Positions 20,267-31,870 of a stretch of DNA of 64,000 nt are shown in pieces; the stretch's first letter is position 1; each line of letters starts with the position of its first letter. Below the pieces are notes generated by a model. It was given only the letters and a program-made list of their open reading frames with translations, ran no database searches and was not told the origin of the DNA. This DNA is from Allodiplogaster sudhausi (Eukaryota; Nematoda; Chromadorea; Rhabditida; Diplogasteridae): assembly GCA_945643635.1 (NCBI GenBank), contig CALZFC010000225.1, forward strand, positions 1-64,000, given 5' to 3'. A program made the translations under genes and the position numbers.

Positions 20267-20429
20267 TCAACTTTTCTTTTTTCACGGTTCAATAAAGACA
20301 AATTATTTTGCAATGCAGATATTGTTCGTTGAATTTATTTTTGAACTTTACAACTCTGTTCTTCGCGTTTTTGCACGACCTCTTTTTTGAACAACGTTCT
20401 TTCGCATCTTTTAATGAAGCGCATCCGTA

Positions 20430-20502
20430 GCCCGGTTAGCTCAGTCGGTAGAGCACCAGACTCTTAATCTGGCTGTCGCGGGTTCGAGCCCCGCATCGGG
20501 CT
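20430..20502 (+). tRNA. tRNA-Lys(CUU)
   Basis: Copy 87; +237. Confidence 0.95.
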
Positions 20503-20666
20503 TCAACGTTTTCTTTTTTCACGGTTCAATAAAGACAAATTATTTTGCAATGCAGATATTGTTCGTTGAATTTATTTTTGAACTTTACAACTCTGTTCTT
20601 CGCGTTTTTGCACGACCTCTTTTTTGAACAACGTTCTTTCGCATCTTTTAATGAAGCGCATCCGTA

Positions 20667-20739
20667 GCCCGGTTAGCTCAGTCGGTAGAGCACCAGACTC
20701 TTAATCTGGCTGTCGCGGGTTCGAGCCCCGCATCGGGCT
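20667..20739 (+). tRNA. tRNA-Lys(CUU)
   Basis: Copy 88; +237. Confidence 0.95.
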
Positions 20740-20903
20740 TCAACTTTTTCTTTTTTCACGGTTCAATAAAGACAAATTAATTTTGCAATGCAGATATTGT
20801 TCGTTGAATTTATTTTTGAACTTTACAACTCTGTTCTTCGCGTTTTTGCACGACCTCTTTTTGAACAACGTTCTTTCGCATCTTTTAATGAAGCGCATCC
20901 GTA

Positions 20904-20976
20904 GCCCGGTTAGCTCAGTCGGTAGAGCACCAGACTCTTAATCTGGCTGTCGCGGGTTCGAGCCCCGCATCGGGCT
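20904..20976 (+). tRNA. tRNA-Lys(CUU)
   Basis: Copy 89; +236, antisense 74-codon frame open. Confidence 0.95.
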
Positions 20977-21139
20977 TCAACTTTTCTTTTTTCACGGTTC
21001 AATAAAGACAAATTAATTTTGCAATGCAGATATTGTTCGTTGAATTTATTTTTGAACTTTACAACTCTGTTCTTCGCGTTTTTGCACGACCTCTTTTTGA
21101 ACAACGTTCTTTCGCATCTTTTAATGAAGCGCATCCGTA

Positions 21140-21212
21140 GCCCGGTTAGCTCAGTCGGTAGAGCACCAGACTCTTAATCTGGCTGTCGCGGGTTCGAGCC
21201 CCGCATCGGGCT
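21140..21212 (+). tRNA. tRNA-Lys(CUU)
   Basis: Copy 90; +238. Confidence 0.95.
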
Positions 21213-21377
21213 TCAACTTTTTCTTTTTTCACGGTTCAATAAAGACAAATTAATTTTGCAATGCAGATATTGTTCGTTGAATTTATTTTTGAACTTTACA
21301 ACTCTGTTCTTCGCGTTTTTGCACGACCTCTTTTTTGAACAACGTTCTTTCGCATCTTTTAATGAAGCGCATCCGTA

Positions 21378-21450
21378 GCCCGGTTAGCTCAGTCGGTAGA
21401 GCACCAGACTCTTAATCTGGCTGTCGCGGGTTCGAGCCCCGCATCGGGCT
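21378..21450 (+). tRNA. tRNA-Lys(CUU)
   Basis: Copy 91; +237. Confidence 0.95.
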
Positions 21451-21614
21451 TCAACTTTTTCTTTTTTCACGGTTCAATAAAGACAAATTATTTTGCAATG
21501 CAGATATTGTTCGTTGAATTTATTTTTGAACTTTACAACTCTGTTCTTCGCGTTTTTGCACGACCTCTTTTTTGAACAACGTTCTTTCGCATCTTTTAAT
21601 GAAGCGCATCCGTA

Positions 21615-21687
21615 GCCCGGTTAGCTCAGTCGGTAGAGCACCAGACTCTTAATCTGGCTGTCGCGGGTTCGAGCCCCGCATCGGGCT
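21615..21687 (+). tRNA. tRNA-Lys(CUU)
   Basis: Copy 92; +235. Confidence 0.95.
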
Positions 21688-21849
21688 TCAACTTTTCTTT
21701 TTTCACGGTTCAATAAAGACAAATTATTTTGCAATGCAGATATTGTTCGTTGAATTTATTTTTGAACTTTACAACTCTGTTCTTCGCGTTTTTGCACGAC
21801 CTCTTTTTGAACAACGTTCTTTCGCATCTTTTAATGAAGCGCATCCGTA

Positions 21850-21922
21850 GCCCGGTTAGCTCAGTCGGTAGAGCACCAGACTCTTAATCTGGCTGTCGCG
21901 GGTTCGAGCCCCGCATCGGGCT
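21850..21922 (+). tRNA. tRNA-Lys(CUU)
   Basis: Copy 93; +237. Confidence 0.95.
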
Positions 21923-22086
21923 TCAACTTTTTCTTTTTTCACGGTTCAATAAAGACAAATTATTTTGCAATGCAGATATTGTTCGTTGAATTTATTTTTG
22001 AACTTTACAACTCTGTTCTTCGCGTTTTTGAACGACCTCTTTTTTGAACAACGTTCTTTCGCATCTTTTAATGAAGCGCATCCGTA

Positions 22087-22159
22087 GCCCGGTTAGCTCA
22101 GTCGGTAGAGCACCAGACTCTTAATCTGGCTGTCGCGGGTTCGAGCCCCGCATCGGGCT
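22087..22159 (+). tRNA. tRNA-Lys(CUU)
   Basis: Copy 94; +237. Confidence 0.95.
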
Positions 22160-22323
22160 TCAACTTTTTCTTTTTTCACGGTTCAATAAAGACAAATTAA
22201 TTTTGCAATGCAGATATTGTTCGTTGAATTTATTTTTGAACTTTACAACTCTGTTCTTCGCGTTTTTGCACGACCTCTTTTTGAACAACGTTCTTTCGCA
22301 TCTTTTAATGAAGCGCATCCGTA

Positions 22324-22396
22324 GCCCGGTTAGCTCAGTCGGTAGAGCACCAGACTCTTAATCTGGCTGTCGCGGGTTCGAGCCCCGCATCGGGCT
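22324..22396 (+). tRNA. tRNA-Lys(CUU)
   Basis: Copy 95; +237. Confidence 0.95.
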
Positions 22397-22560
22397 TCAA
22401 CGTTTTCTTTTTTCACGGTTCAATAAAGACAAATTATTTTGCAATGCAGATATTGTTCGTTGAATTTATTTTTGAACTTTACAACTCTGTTCTTCGCGTT
22501 TTTGAACGACCTCTTTTTTGAACAACGTTCTTTCGCATCTTTTAATGAAGCGCATCCGTA

Positions 22561-22633
22561 GCCCGGTTAGCTCAGTCGGTAGAGCACCAGACTCTTAATC
22601 TGGCTGTCGCGGGTTCGAGCCCCGCATCGGGCT
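22561..22633 (+). tRNA. tRNA-Lys(CUU)
   Basis: Copy 96; +237. Confidence 0.95.
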
Positions 22634-22797
22634 TCAACTTTTTCTTTTTTCACGGTTCAATAAAGACAAATTAATTTTGCAATGCAGATATTGTTCGTTG
22701 AATTTATTTTTGAACTTTACAACTCTGTTCTTCGCGTTTTTGCACGACCTCTTTTTGAACAACGTTCTTTCGCATCTTTTAATGAAGCGCATCCGTA

Positions 22798-22870
22798 GCC
22801 CGGTTAGCTCAGTCGGTAGAGCACCAGACTCTTAATCTGGCTGTCGCGGGTTCGAGCCCCGCATCGGGCT
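22798..22870 (+). tRNA. tRNA-Lys(CUU)
   Basis: Copy 97; +237. Confidence 0.95.
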
Positions 22871-23034
22871 TCAACTTTTTCTTTTTTCACGGTTCAATAA
22901 AGACAAATTATTTTGCAATGCAGATATTGTTCGTTGAATTTATTTTTGAACTTTACAACTCTGTTCTTCGCGTTTTTGCACGACCTCTTTTTTGAACAAC
23001 GTTCTTTCGCATCTTTTAATGAAGCGCATCCGTA

Positions 23035-23107
23035 GCCCGGTTAGCTCAGTCGGTAGAGCACCAGACTCTTAATCTGGCTGTCGCGGGTTCGAGCCCCGCA
23101 TCGGGCT
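23035..23107 (+). tRNA. tRNA-Lys(CUU)
   Basis: Copy 98; +236. Confidence 0.95.
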
Positions 23108-23270
23108 TCAACTTTTTCTTTTTTCACGGTTCAATAAAGACAAATTATTTTGCAATGCAGATATTGTTCGTTGAATTTATTTTTGAACTTTACAACTCTG
23201 TTCTTCGCGTTTTTGCACGACCTCTTTTTGAACAACGTTCTTTCGCATCTTTTAATGAAGCGCATCCGTA

Positions 23271-23343
23271 GCCCGGTTAGCTCAGTCGGTAGAGCACCAG
23301 ACTCTTAATCTGGCTGTCGCGGGTTCGAGCCCCGCATCGGGCT
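23271..23343 (+). tRNA. tRNA-Lys(CUU)
   Basis: Copy 99; +238. Confidence 0.95.
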
Positions 23344-23508
23344 TCAACTTTTTCTTTTTTCACGGTTCAATAAAGACAAATTAATTTTGCAATGCAGATA
23401 TTGTTCGTTGAATTTATTTTTGAACTTTACAACTCTGTTCTTCGCGTTTTTGCACGACCTCTTTTTTGAACAACGTTCTTTCGCATCTTTTAATGAAGCG
23501 CATCCGTA

Positions 23509-23581
23509 GCCCGGTTAGCTCAGTCGGTAGAGCACCAGACTCTTAATCTGGCTGTCGCGGGTTCGAGCCCCGCATCGGGCT
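23509..23581 (+). tRNA. tRNA-Lys(CUU)
   Basis: Copy 100; +237, hybrid TTTTAGCACG spacer. Confidence 0.95.
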
Positions 23582-23745
23582 TCAACTTTTTCTTTTTTCA
23601 CGGTTCAATAAAGACAAATTATTTTGCAATGCAGATATTGTTCGTTGAATTTATTTTTGAACTTTACAACTCTGTTCTTCGCGTTTTAGCACGACCTCTT
23701 TTTTGAACAACGTTCTTTCGCATCTTTTAATGAAGCGCATCCGTA

Positions 23746-23818
23746 GCCCGGTTAGCTCAGTCGGTAGAGCACCAGACTCTTAATCTGGCTGTCGCGGGTT
23801 CGAGCCCCGCATCGGGCT
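23746..23818 (+). tRNA. tRNA-Lys(CUU)
   Basis: Copy 101; +237. Confidence 0.95.
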
Positions 23819-23982
23819 TCAACTTTTTCTTTTTTCACGGTTCAATAAAGACAAATTAATTTTGCAATGCAGATATTGTTCGTTGAATTTATTTTTGAAC
23901 TTTACAACTCTGTTCTTCGCGTTTTTGCACGACCTCTTTTTGAACAACGTTCTTTCGCATCTTTTAATGAAGCGCATCCGTA

Positions 23983-24055
23983 GCCCGGTTAGCTCAGTCG
24001 GTAGAGCACCAGACTCTTAATCTGGCTGTCGCGGGTTCGAGCCCCGCATCGGGCT
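23983..24055 (+). tRNA. tRNA-Lys(CUU)
   Basis: Copy 102; +237. Confidence 0.95.
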
Positions 24056-24219
24056 TCAACGTTTTCTTTTTTCACGGTTCAATAAAGACAAATCTATTTT
24101 GCAATGCAGATATTGTTCGTTGAATTTATTTTTGAACTTTACAACTCTGTTCTTCGCGTTTTTGCACGACCTCTTTTTGAACAACGTTCTTTCGCATCTT
24201 TTAATGAAGCGCATCCGTA

Positions 24220-24292
24220 GCCCGGTTAGCTCAGTCGGTAGAGCACCAGACTCTTAATCTGGCTGTCGCGGGTTCGAGCCCCGCATCGGGCT
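24220..24292 (+). tRNA. tRNA-Lys(CUU)
   Basis: Copy 103; +236, antisense 74-codon frame open. Confidence 0.95.
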
Positions 24293-24455
24293 TCAACTTT
24301 TCTTTTTTCACGGTTCAATAAAGACAAATTAATTTTGCAATGCAGATATTGTTCGTTGAATTTATTTTTGAACTTTACAACTCTGTTCTTCGCGTTTTTG
24401 CACGACCTCTTTTTGAACAACGTTCTTTCGCATCTTTTAATGAAGCGCATCCGTA

Positions 24456-24528
24456 GCCCGGTTAGCTCAGTCGGTAGAGCACCAGACTCTTAATCTGGCT
24501 GTCGCGGGTTCGAGCCCCGCATCGGGCT
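24456..24528 (+). tRNA. tRNA-Lys(CUU)
   Basis: Copy 104; +237. Confidence 0.95.
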
Positions 24529-24692
24529 TCAACTTTTTCTTTTTTCACGGTTCAATAAAGACAAATTATTTTGCAATGCAGATATTGTTCGTTGAATTTA
24601 TTTTTGAACTTTACAACTCTGTTCTTCGCGTTTTTGAACGACCTCTTTTTTGAACAACGTTCTTTCGCATCTTTTAATGAAGCGCATCCGTA

Positions 24693-24765
24693 GCCCGGTT
24701 AGCTCAGTCGGTAGAGCACCAGACTCTTAATCTGGCTGTCGCGGGTTCGAGCCCCGCATCGGGCT
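24693..24765 (+). tRNA. tRNA-Lys(CUU)
   Basis: Copy 105; +236. Confidence 0.95.
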
Positions 24766-24928
24766 TCAACTTTTCTTTTTTCACGGTTCAATAAAGACAA
24801 ATTATTTTGCAATGCAGATATTGTTCGTTGAATTTATTTTTGAACTTTACAACTCTGTTCTTCGCGTTTTTGCACGACCTCTTTTTTGAACAACGTTCTT
24901 TCGCATCTTTTAATGAAGCGCATCCGTA

Positions 24929-25001
24929 GCCCGGTTAGCTCAGTCGGTAGAGCACCAGACTCTTAATCTGGCTGTCGCGGGTTCGAGCCCCGCATCGGGC
25001 T
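24929..25001 (+). tRNA. tRNA-Lys(CUU)
   Basis: Copy 106; +238. Confidence 0.95.
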
Positions 25002-25166
25002 TCAACGTTTTCTTTTTTCACGGTTCAATAAAGACAAATTAATTTTGCAATGCAGATATTGTTCGTTGAATTTATTTTTGAACTTTACAACTCTGTTCTT
25101 CGCGTTTTTGCACGACCTCTTTTTTGAACAACGTTCTTTCGCATCTTTTAATGAAGCGCATCCGTA

Positions 25167-25239
25167 GCCCGGTTAGCTCAGTCGGTAGAGCACCAGACTC
25201 TTAATCTGGCTGTCGCGGGTTCGAGCCCCGCATCGGGCT
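25167..25239 (+). tRNA. tRNA-Lys(CUU)
   Basis: Copy 107; +237. Confidence 0.95.
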
Positions 25240-25403
25240 TCAACTTTTTCTTTTTTCACGGTTCAATAAAGACAAATTATTTTGCAATGCAGATATTGTT
25301 CGTTGAATTTATTTTTGAACTTTACAACTCTGTTCTTCGCGTTTTTGCACGACCTCTTTTTTGAACAACGTTCTTTCGCATCTTTTAATGAAGCGCATCC
25401 GTA

Positions 25404-25476
25404 GCCCGGTTAGCTCAGTCGGTAGAGCACCAGACTCTTAATCTGGCTGTCGCGGGTTCGAGCCCCGCATCGGGCT
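25404..25476 (+). tRNA. tRNA-Lys(CUU)
   Basis: Copy 108; +237. Confidence 0.95.
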
Positions 25477-25640
25477 TCAACTTTTTCTTTTTTCACGGTT
25501 CAATAAAGACAAATTAATTTTGCAATGCAGATATTGTTCGTTGAATTTATTTTTGAACTTTACAACTCTGTTCTTCGCGTTTTTGCACGACCTCTTTTTG
25601 AACAACGTTCTTTCGCATCTTTTAATGAAGCGCATCCGTA

Positions 25641-25713
25641 GCCCGGTTAGCTCAGTCGGTAGAGCACCAGACTCTTAATCTGGCTGTCGCGGGTTCGAGC
25701 CCCGCATCGGGCT
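25641..25713 (+). tRNA. tRNA-Lys(CUU)
   Basis: Copy 109; +236. Confidence 0.95.
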
Positions 25714-25876
25714 TCAACTTTTTCTTTTTTCACGGTTCAATAAAGACAAATTATTTTGCAATGCAGATATTGTTCGTTGAATTTATTTTTGAACTTTACA
25801 ACTCTGTTCTTCGCGTTTTTGCACGACCTCTTTTTGAACAACGTTCTTTCGCATCTTTTAATGAAGCGCATCCGTA

Positions 25877-25949
25877 GCCCGGTTAGCTCAGTCGGTAGAG
25901 CACCAGACTCTTAATCTGGCTGTCGCGGGTTCGAGCCCCGCATCGGGCT
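25877..25949 (+). tRNA. tRNA-Lys(CUU)
   Basis: Copy 110; +238. Confidence 0.95.
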
Positions 25950-26114
25950 TCAACTTTTTCTTTTTTCACGGTTCAATAAAGACAAATTAATTTTGCAATG
26001 CAGATATTGTTCGTTGAATTTATTTTTGAACTTTACAACTCTGTTCTTCGCGTTTTTGCACGACCTCTTTTTTGAACAACGTTCTTTCGCATCTTTTAAT
26101 GAAGCGCATCCGTA

Positions 26115-26187
26115 GCCCGGTTAGCTCAGTCGGTAGAGCACCAGACTCTTAATCTGGCTGTCGCGGGTTCGAGCCCCGCATCGGGCT
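26115..26187 (+). tRNA. tRNA-Lys(CUU)
   Basis: Copy 111; +236, antisense 74-codon frame open. Confidence 0.95.
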
Positions 26188-26350
26188 TCAACTTTTCTTT
26201 TTTCACGGTTCAATAAAGACAAATTAATTTTGCAATGCAGATATTGTTCGTTGAATTTATTTTTGAACTTTACAACTCTGTTCTTCGCGTTTTTGCACGA
26301 CCTCTTTTTGAACAACGTTCTTTCGCATCTTTTAATGAAGCGCATCCGTA

Positions 26351-26423
26351 GCCCGGTTAGCTCAGTCGGTAGAGCACCAGACTCTTAATCTGGCTGTCGC
26401 GGGTTCGAGCCCCGCATCGGGCT
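26351..26423 (+). tRNA. tRNA-Lys(CUU)
   Basis: Copy 112; +237. Confidence 0.95.
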
Positions 26424-26587
26424 TCAACGTTTTCTTTTTTCACGGTTCAATAAAGACAAATTATTTTGCAATGCAGATATTGTTCGTTGAATTTATTTTT
26501 GAACTTTACAACTCTGTTCTTCGCGTTTTTGCACGACCTCTTTTTTGAACAACGTTCTTTCGCATCTTTTAATGAAGCGCATCCGTA

Positions 26588-26660
26588 GCCCGGTTAGCTC
26601 AGTCGGTAGAGCACCAGACTCTTAATCTGGCTGTCGCGGGTTCGAGCCCCGCATCGGGCT
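26588..26660 (+). tRNA. tRNA-Lys(CUU)
   Basis: Copy 113; +237. Confidence 0.95.
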
Positions 26661-26824
26661 TCAACTTTTTCTTTTTTCACGGTTCAATAAAGACAAATTA
26701 ATTTTGCAATGCAGATATTGTTCGTTGAATTTATTTTTGAACTTTACAACTCTGTTCTTCGCGTTTTTGCACGACCTCTTTTTGAACAACGTTCTTTCGC
26801 ATCTTTTAATGAAGCGCATCCGTA

Positions 26825-26897
26825 GCCCGGTTAGCTCAGTCGGTAGAGCACCAGACTCTTAATCTGGCTGTCGCGGGTTCGAGCCCCGCATCGGGCT
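26825..26897 (+). tRNA. tRNA-Lys(CUU)
   Basis: Copy 114; +237. Confidence 0.95.
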
Positions 26898-27061
26898 TCA
26901 ACTTTTTCTTTTTTCACGGTTCAATAAAGACAAATTATTTTGCAATGCAGATATTGTTCGTTGAATTTATTTTTGAACTTTACAACTCTGTTCTTCGCGT
27001 TTTTGCACGACCTCTTTTTTGAACAACGTTCTTTCGCATCTTTTAATGAAGCGCATCCGTA

Positions 27062-27134
27062 GCCCGGTTAGCTCAGTCGGTAGAGCACCAGACTCTTAAT
27101 CTGGCTGTCGCGGGTTCGAGCCCCGCATCGGGCT
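27062..27134 (+). tRNA. tRNA-Lys(CUU)
   Basis: Copy 115; +238. Confidence 0.95.
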
Positions 27135-27299
27135 TCAACTTTTTCTTTTTTCACGGTTCAATAAAGACAAATTAATTTTGCAATGCAGATATTGTTCGTT
27201 GAATTTATTTTTGAACTTTACAACTCTGTTCTTCGCGTTTTTGCACGACCTCTTTTTTGAACAACGTTCTTTCGCATCTTTTAATGAAGCGCATCCGTA

Positions 27300-27372
27300 G
27301 CCCGGTTAGCTCAGTCGGTAGAGCACCAGACTCTTAATCTGGCTGTCGCGGGTTCGAGCCCCGCATCGGGCT
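27300..27372 (+). tRNA. tRNA-Lys(CUU)
   Basis: Copy 116; +236. Confidence 0.95.
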
Positions 27373-27535
27373 TCAACTTTTCTTTTTTCACGGTTCAATA
27401 AAGACAAATTATTTTGCAATGCAGATATTGTTCGTTGAATTTATTTTTGAACTTTACAACTCTGTTCTTCGCGTTTTTGCACGACCTCTTTTTTGAACAA
27501 CGTTCTTTCGCATCTTTTAATGAAGCGCATCCGTA

Positions 27536-27608
27536 GCCCGGTTAGCTCAGTCGGTAGAGCACCAGACTCTTAATCTGGCTGTCGCGGGTTCGAGCCCCGC
27601 ATCGGGCT
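27536..27608 (+). tRNA. tRNA-Lys(CUU)
   Basis: Copy 117; +237. Confidence 0.95.
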
Positions 27609-27772
27609 TCAACGTTTTCTTTTTTCACGGTTCAATAAAGACAAATTATTTTGCAATGCAGATATTGTTCGTTGAATTTATTTTTGAACTTTACAACTCT
27701 GTTCTTCGCGTTTTTGCACGACCTCTTTTTTGAACAACGTTCTTTCGCATCTTTTAATGAAGCGCATCCGTA

Positions 27773-27845
27773 GCCCGGTTAGCTCAGTCGGTAGAGCACC
27801 AGACTCTTAATCTGGCTGTCGCGGGTTCGAGCCCCGCATCGGGCT
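27773..27845 (+). tRNA. tRNA-Lys(CUU)
   Basis: Copy 118; +237. Confidence 0.95.
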
Positions 27846-28009
27846 TCAACTTTTTCTTTTTTCACGGTTCAATAAAGACAAATTATTTTGCAATGCAGAT
27901 ATTGTTCGTTGAATTTATTTTTGAACTTTACAACTCTGTTCTTCGCGTTTTTGCACGACCTCTTTTTTGAACAACGTTCTTTCGCATCTTTTAATGAAGC
28001 GCATCCGTA

Positions 28010-28082
28010 GCCCGGTTAGCTCAGTCGGTAGAGCACCAGACTCTTAATCTGGCTGTCGCGGGTTCGAGCCCCGCATCGGGCT
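28010..28082 (+). tRNA. tRNA-Lys(CUU)
   Basis: Copy 119; +237. Confidence 0.95.
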
Positions 28083-28246
28083 TCAACTTTTTCTTTTTTC
28101 ACGGTTCAATAAAGACAAATTAATTTTGCAATGCAGATATTGTTCGTTGAATTTATTTTTGAACTTTACAACTCTGTTCTTCGCGTTTTTGCACGACCTC
28201 TTTTTGAACAACGTTCTTTCGCATCTTTTAATGAAGCGCATCCGTA

Positions 28247-28319
28247 GCCCGGTTAGCTCAGTCGGTAGAGCACCAGACTCTTAATCTGGCTGTCGCGGGT
28301 TCGAGCCCCGCATCGGGCT
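28247..28319 (+). tRNA. tRNA-Lys(CUU)
   Basis: Copy 120; +237. Confidence 0.95.
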
Positions 28320-28483
28320 TCAACTTTTTCTTTTTTCACGGTTCAATAAAGACAAATTAATTTTGCAATGCAGATATTGTTCGTTGAATTTATTTTTGAA
28401 CTTTACAACTCTGTTCTTCGCGTTTTTGCACGACCTCTTTTTGAACAACGTTCTTTCGCATCTTTTAATGAAGCGCATCCGTA

Positions 28484-28556
28484 GCCCGGTTAGCTCAGTC
28501 GGTAGAGCACCAGACTCTTAATCTGGCTGTCGCGGGTTCGAGCCCCGCATCGGGCT
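28484..28556 (+). tRNA. tRNA-Lys(CUU)
   Basis: Copy 121; +236. Confidence 0.95.
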
Positions 28557-28719
28557 TCAACGTTTTCTTTTTTCACGGTTCAATAAAGACAAATTATTTT
28601 GCAATGCAGATATTGTTCGTTGAATTTATTTTTGAACTTTACAACTCTGTTCTTCGCGTTTTTGCACGACCTCTTTTTGAACAACGTTCTTTCGCATCTT
28701 TTAATGAAGCGCATCCGTA

Positions 28720-28792
28720 GCCCGGTTAGCTCAGTCGGTAGAGCACCAGACTCTTAATCTGGCTGTCGCGGGTTCGAGCCCCGCATCGGGCT
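28720..28792 (+). tRNA. tRNA-Lys(CUU)
   Basis: Copy 122; +237. Confidence 0.95.
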
Positions 28793-28956
28793 TCAACTTT
28801 TTCTTTTTTCACGGTTCAATAAAGACAAATTAATTTTGCAATGCAGATATTGTTCGTTGAATTTATTTTTGAACTTTACAACTCTGTTCTTCGCGTTTTT
28901 GCACGACCTCTTTTTGAACAACGTTCTTTCGCATCTTTTAATGAAGCGCATCCGTA

Positions 28957-29029
28957 GCCCGGTTAGCTCAGTCGGTAGAGCACCAGACTCTTAATCTGGC
29001 TGTCGCGGGTTCGAGCCCCGCATCGGGCT
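28957..29029 (+). tRNA. tRNA-Lys(CUU)
   Basis: Copy 123; +237. Confidence 0.95.
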
Positions 29030-29193
29030 TCAACTTTTTCTTTTTTCACGGTTCAATAAAGACAAATTATTTTGCAATGCAGATATTGTTCGTTGAATTT
29101 ATTTTTGAACTTTACAACTCTGTTCTTCGCGTTTTTGAACGACCTCTTTTTTGAACAACGTTCTTTCGCATCTTTTAATGAAGCGCATCCGTA

Positions 29194-29266
29194 GCCCGGT
29201 TAGCTCAGTCGGTAGAGCACCAGACTCTTAATCTGGCTGTCGCGGGTTCGAGCCCCGCATCGGGCT
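29194..29266 (+). tRNA. tRNA-Lys(CUU)
   Basis: Copy 124; +237. Confidence 0.95.
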
Positions 29267-29430
29267 TCAACTTTTTCTTTTTTCACGGTTCAATAAAGAC
29301 AAATTAATTTTGCAATGCAGATATTGTTCGTTGAATTTATTTTTGAACTTTACAACTCTGTTCTTCGCGTTTTTGCACGACCTCTTTTTGAACAACGTTC
29401 TTTCGCATCTTTTAATGAAGCGCATCCGTA

Positions 29431-29503
29431 GCCCGGTTAGCTCAGTCGGTAGAGCACCAGACTCTTAATCTGGCTGTCGCGGGTTCGAGCCCCGCATCGG
29501 GCT
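29431..29503 (+). tRNA. tRNA-Lys(CUU)
   Basis: Copy 125; +236. Confidence 0.95.
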
Positions 29504-29666
29504 TCAACTTTTTCTTTTTTCACGGTTCAATAAAGACAAATTATTTTGCAATGCAGATATTGTTCGTTGAATTTATTTTTGAACTTTACAACTCTGTTCT
29601 TCGCGTTTTTGCACGACCTCTTTTTGAACAACGTTCTTTCGCATCTTTTAATGAAGCGCATCCGTA

Positions 29667-29739
29667 GCCCGGTTAGCTCAGTCGGTAGAGCACCAGACTC
29701 TTAATCTGGCTGTCGCGGGTTCGAGCCCCGCATCGGGCT
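29667..29739 (+). tRNA. tRNA-Lys(CUU)
   Basis: Copy 126; +238. Confidence 0.95.
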
Positions 29740-29904
29740 TCAACGTTTTCTTTTTTCACGGTTCAATAAAGACAAATTAATTTTGCAATGCAGATATTGT
29801 TCGTTGAATTTATTTTTGAACTTTACAACTCTGTTCTTCGCGTTTTTGCACGACCTCTTTTTTGAACAACGTTCTTTCGCATCTTTTAATGAAGCGCATC
29901 CGTA

Positions 29905-29977
29905 GCCCGGTTAGCTCAGTCGGTAGAGCACCAGACTCTTAATCTGGCTGTCGCGGGTTCGAGCCCCGCATCGGGCT
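29905..29977 (+). tRNA. tRNA-Lys(CUU)
   Basis: Copy 127; +235. Confidence 0.95.
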
Positions 29978-30139
29978 TCAACTTTTCTTTTTTCACGGTT
30001 CAATAAAGACAAATTATTTTGCAATGCAGATATTGTTCGTTGAATTTATTTTTGAACTTTACAACTCTGTTCTTCGCGTTTTTGCACGACCTCTTTTTGA
30101 ACAACGTTCTTTCGCATCTTTTAATGAAGCGCATCCGTA

Positions 30140-30212
30140 GCCCGGTTAGCTCAGTCGGTAGAGCACCAGACTCTTAATCTGGCTGTCGCGGGTTCGAGCC
30201 CCGCATCGGGCT
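30140..30212 (+). tRNA. tRNA-Lys(CUU)
   Basis: Copy 128; +238. Confidence 0.95.
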
Positions 30213-30377
30213 TCAACTTTTTCTTTTTTCACGGTTCAATAAAGACAAATCTATTTTGCAATGCAGATATTGTTCGTTGAATTTATTTTTGAACTTTACA
30301 ACTCTGTTCTTCGCGTTTTTGCACGACCTCTTTTTTGAACAACGTTCTTTCGCATCTTTTAATGAAGCGCATCCGTA

Positions 30378-30450
30378 GCCCGGTTAGCTCAGTCGGTAGA
30401 GCACCAGACTCTTAATCTGGCTGTCGCGGGTTCGAGCCCCGCATCGGGCT
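30378..30450 (+). tRNA. tRNA-Lys(CUU)
   Basis: Copy 129; +237. Confidence 0.95.
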
Positions 30451-30614
30451 TCAACTTTTTCTTTTTTCACGGTTCAATAAAGACAAATTAATTTTGCAAT
30501 GCAGATATTGTTCGTTGAATTTATTTTTGAACTTTACAACTCTGTTCTTCGCGTTTTTGCACGACCTCTTTTTGAACAACGTTCTTTCGCATCTTTTAAT
30601 GAAGCGCATCCGTA

Positions 30615-30687
30615 GCCCGGTTAGCTCAGTCGGTAGAGCACCAGACTCTTAATCTGGCTGTCGCGGGTTCGAGCCCCGCATCGGGCT
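30615..30687 (+). tRNA. tRNA-Lys(CUU)
   Basis: Copy 130; +237. Confidence 0.95.
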
Positions 30688-30851
30688 TCAACGTTTTCTT
30701 TTTTCACGGTTCAATAAAGACAAATTATTTTGCAATGCAGATATTGTTCGTTGAATTTATTTTTGAACTTTACAACTCTGTTCTTCGCGTTTTTGCACGA
30801 CCTCTTTTTTGAACAACGTTCTTTCGCATCTTTTAATGAAGCGCATCCGTA

Positions 30852-30924
30852 GCCCGGTTAGCTCAGTCGGTAGAGCACCAGACTCTTAATCTGGCTGTCG
30901 CGGGTTCGAGCCCCGCATCGGGCT
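30852..30924 (+). tRNA. tRNA-Lys(CUU)
   Basis: Copy 131; +237. Confidence 0.95.
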
Positions 30925-31088
30925 TCAACGTTTTCTTTTTTCACGGTTCAATAAAGACAAATTAATTTTGCAATGCAGATATTGTTCGTTGAATTTATTT
31001 TTGAACTTTACAACTCTGTTCTTCGCGTTTTTGCACGACCTCTTTTTGAACAACGTTCTTTCGCATCTTTTAATGAAGCGCATCCGTA

Positions 31089-31161
31089 GCCCGGTTAGCT
31101 CAGTCGGTAGAGCACCAGACTCTTAATCTGGCTGTCGCGGGTTCGAGCCCCGCATCGGGCT
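31089..31161 (+). tRNA. tRNA-Lys(CUU)
   Basis: Copy 132; +236, antisense 74-codon frame open. Confidence 0.95.
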
Positions 31162-31324
31162 TCAACTTTTCTTTTTTCACGGTTCAATAAAGACAAATTA
31201 ATTTTGCAATGCAGATATTGTTCGTTGAATTTATTTTTGAACTTTACAACTCTGTTCTTCGCGTTTTTGCACGACCTCTTTTTGAACAACGTTCTTTCGC
31301 ATCTTTTAATGAAGCGCATCCGTA

Positions 31325-31397
31325 GCCCGGTTAGCTCAGTCGGTAGAGCACCAGACTCTTAATCTGGCTGTCGCGGGTTCGAGCCCCGCATCGGGCT
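31325..31397 (+). tRNA. tRNA-Lys(CUU)
   Basis: Copy 133; +237. Confidence 0.95.
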
Positions 31398-31561
31398 TCA
31401 ACTTTTTCTTTTTTCACGGTTCAATAAAGACAAATTAATTTTGCAATGCAGATATTGTTCGTTGAATTTATTTTTGAACTTTACAACTCTGTTCTTCGCG
31501 TTTTTGCACGACCTCTTTTTGAACAACGTTCTTTCGCATCTTTTAATGAAGCGCATCCGTA

Positions 31562-31634
31562 GCCCGGTTAGCTCAGTCGGTAGAGCACCAGACTCTTAAT
31601 CTGGCTGTCGCGGGTTCGAGCCCCGCATCGGGCT
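31562..31634 (+). tRNA. tRNA-Lys(CUU)
   Basis: Copy 134; +236, antisense 74-codon frame open. Confidence 0.95.
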
Positions 31635-31797
31635 TCAACTTTTCTTTTTTCACGGTTCAATAAAGACAAATTAATTTTGCAATGCAGATATTGTTCGTTG
31701 AATTTATTTTTGAACTTTACAACTCTGTTCTTCGCGTTTTTGCACGACCTCTTTTTGAACAACGTTCTTTCGCATCTTTTAATGAAGCGCATCCGTA

Positions 31798-31870
31798 GCC
31801 CGGTTAGCTCAGTCGGTAGAGCACCAGACTCTTAATCTGGCTGTCGCGGGTTCGAGCCCCGCATCGGGCT
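31798..31870 (+). tRNA. tRNA-Lys(CUU)
   Basis: Copy 135; +237. Confidence 0.95.
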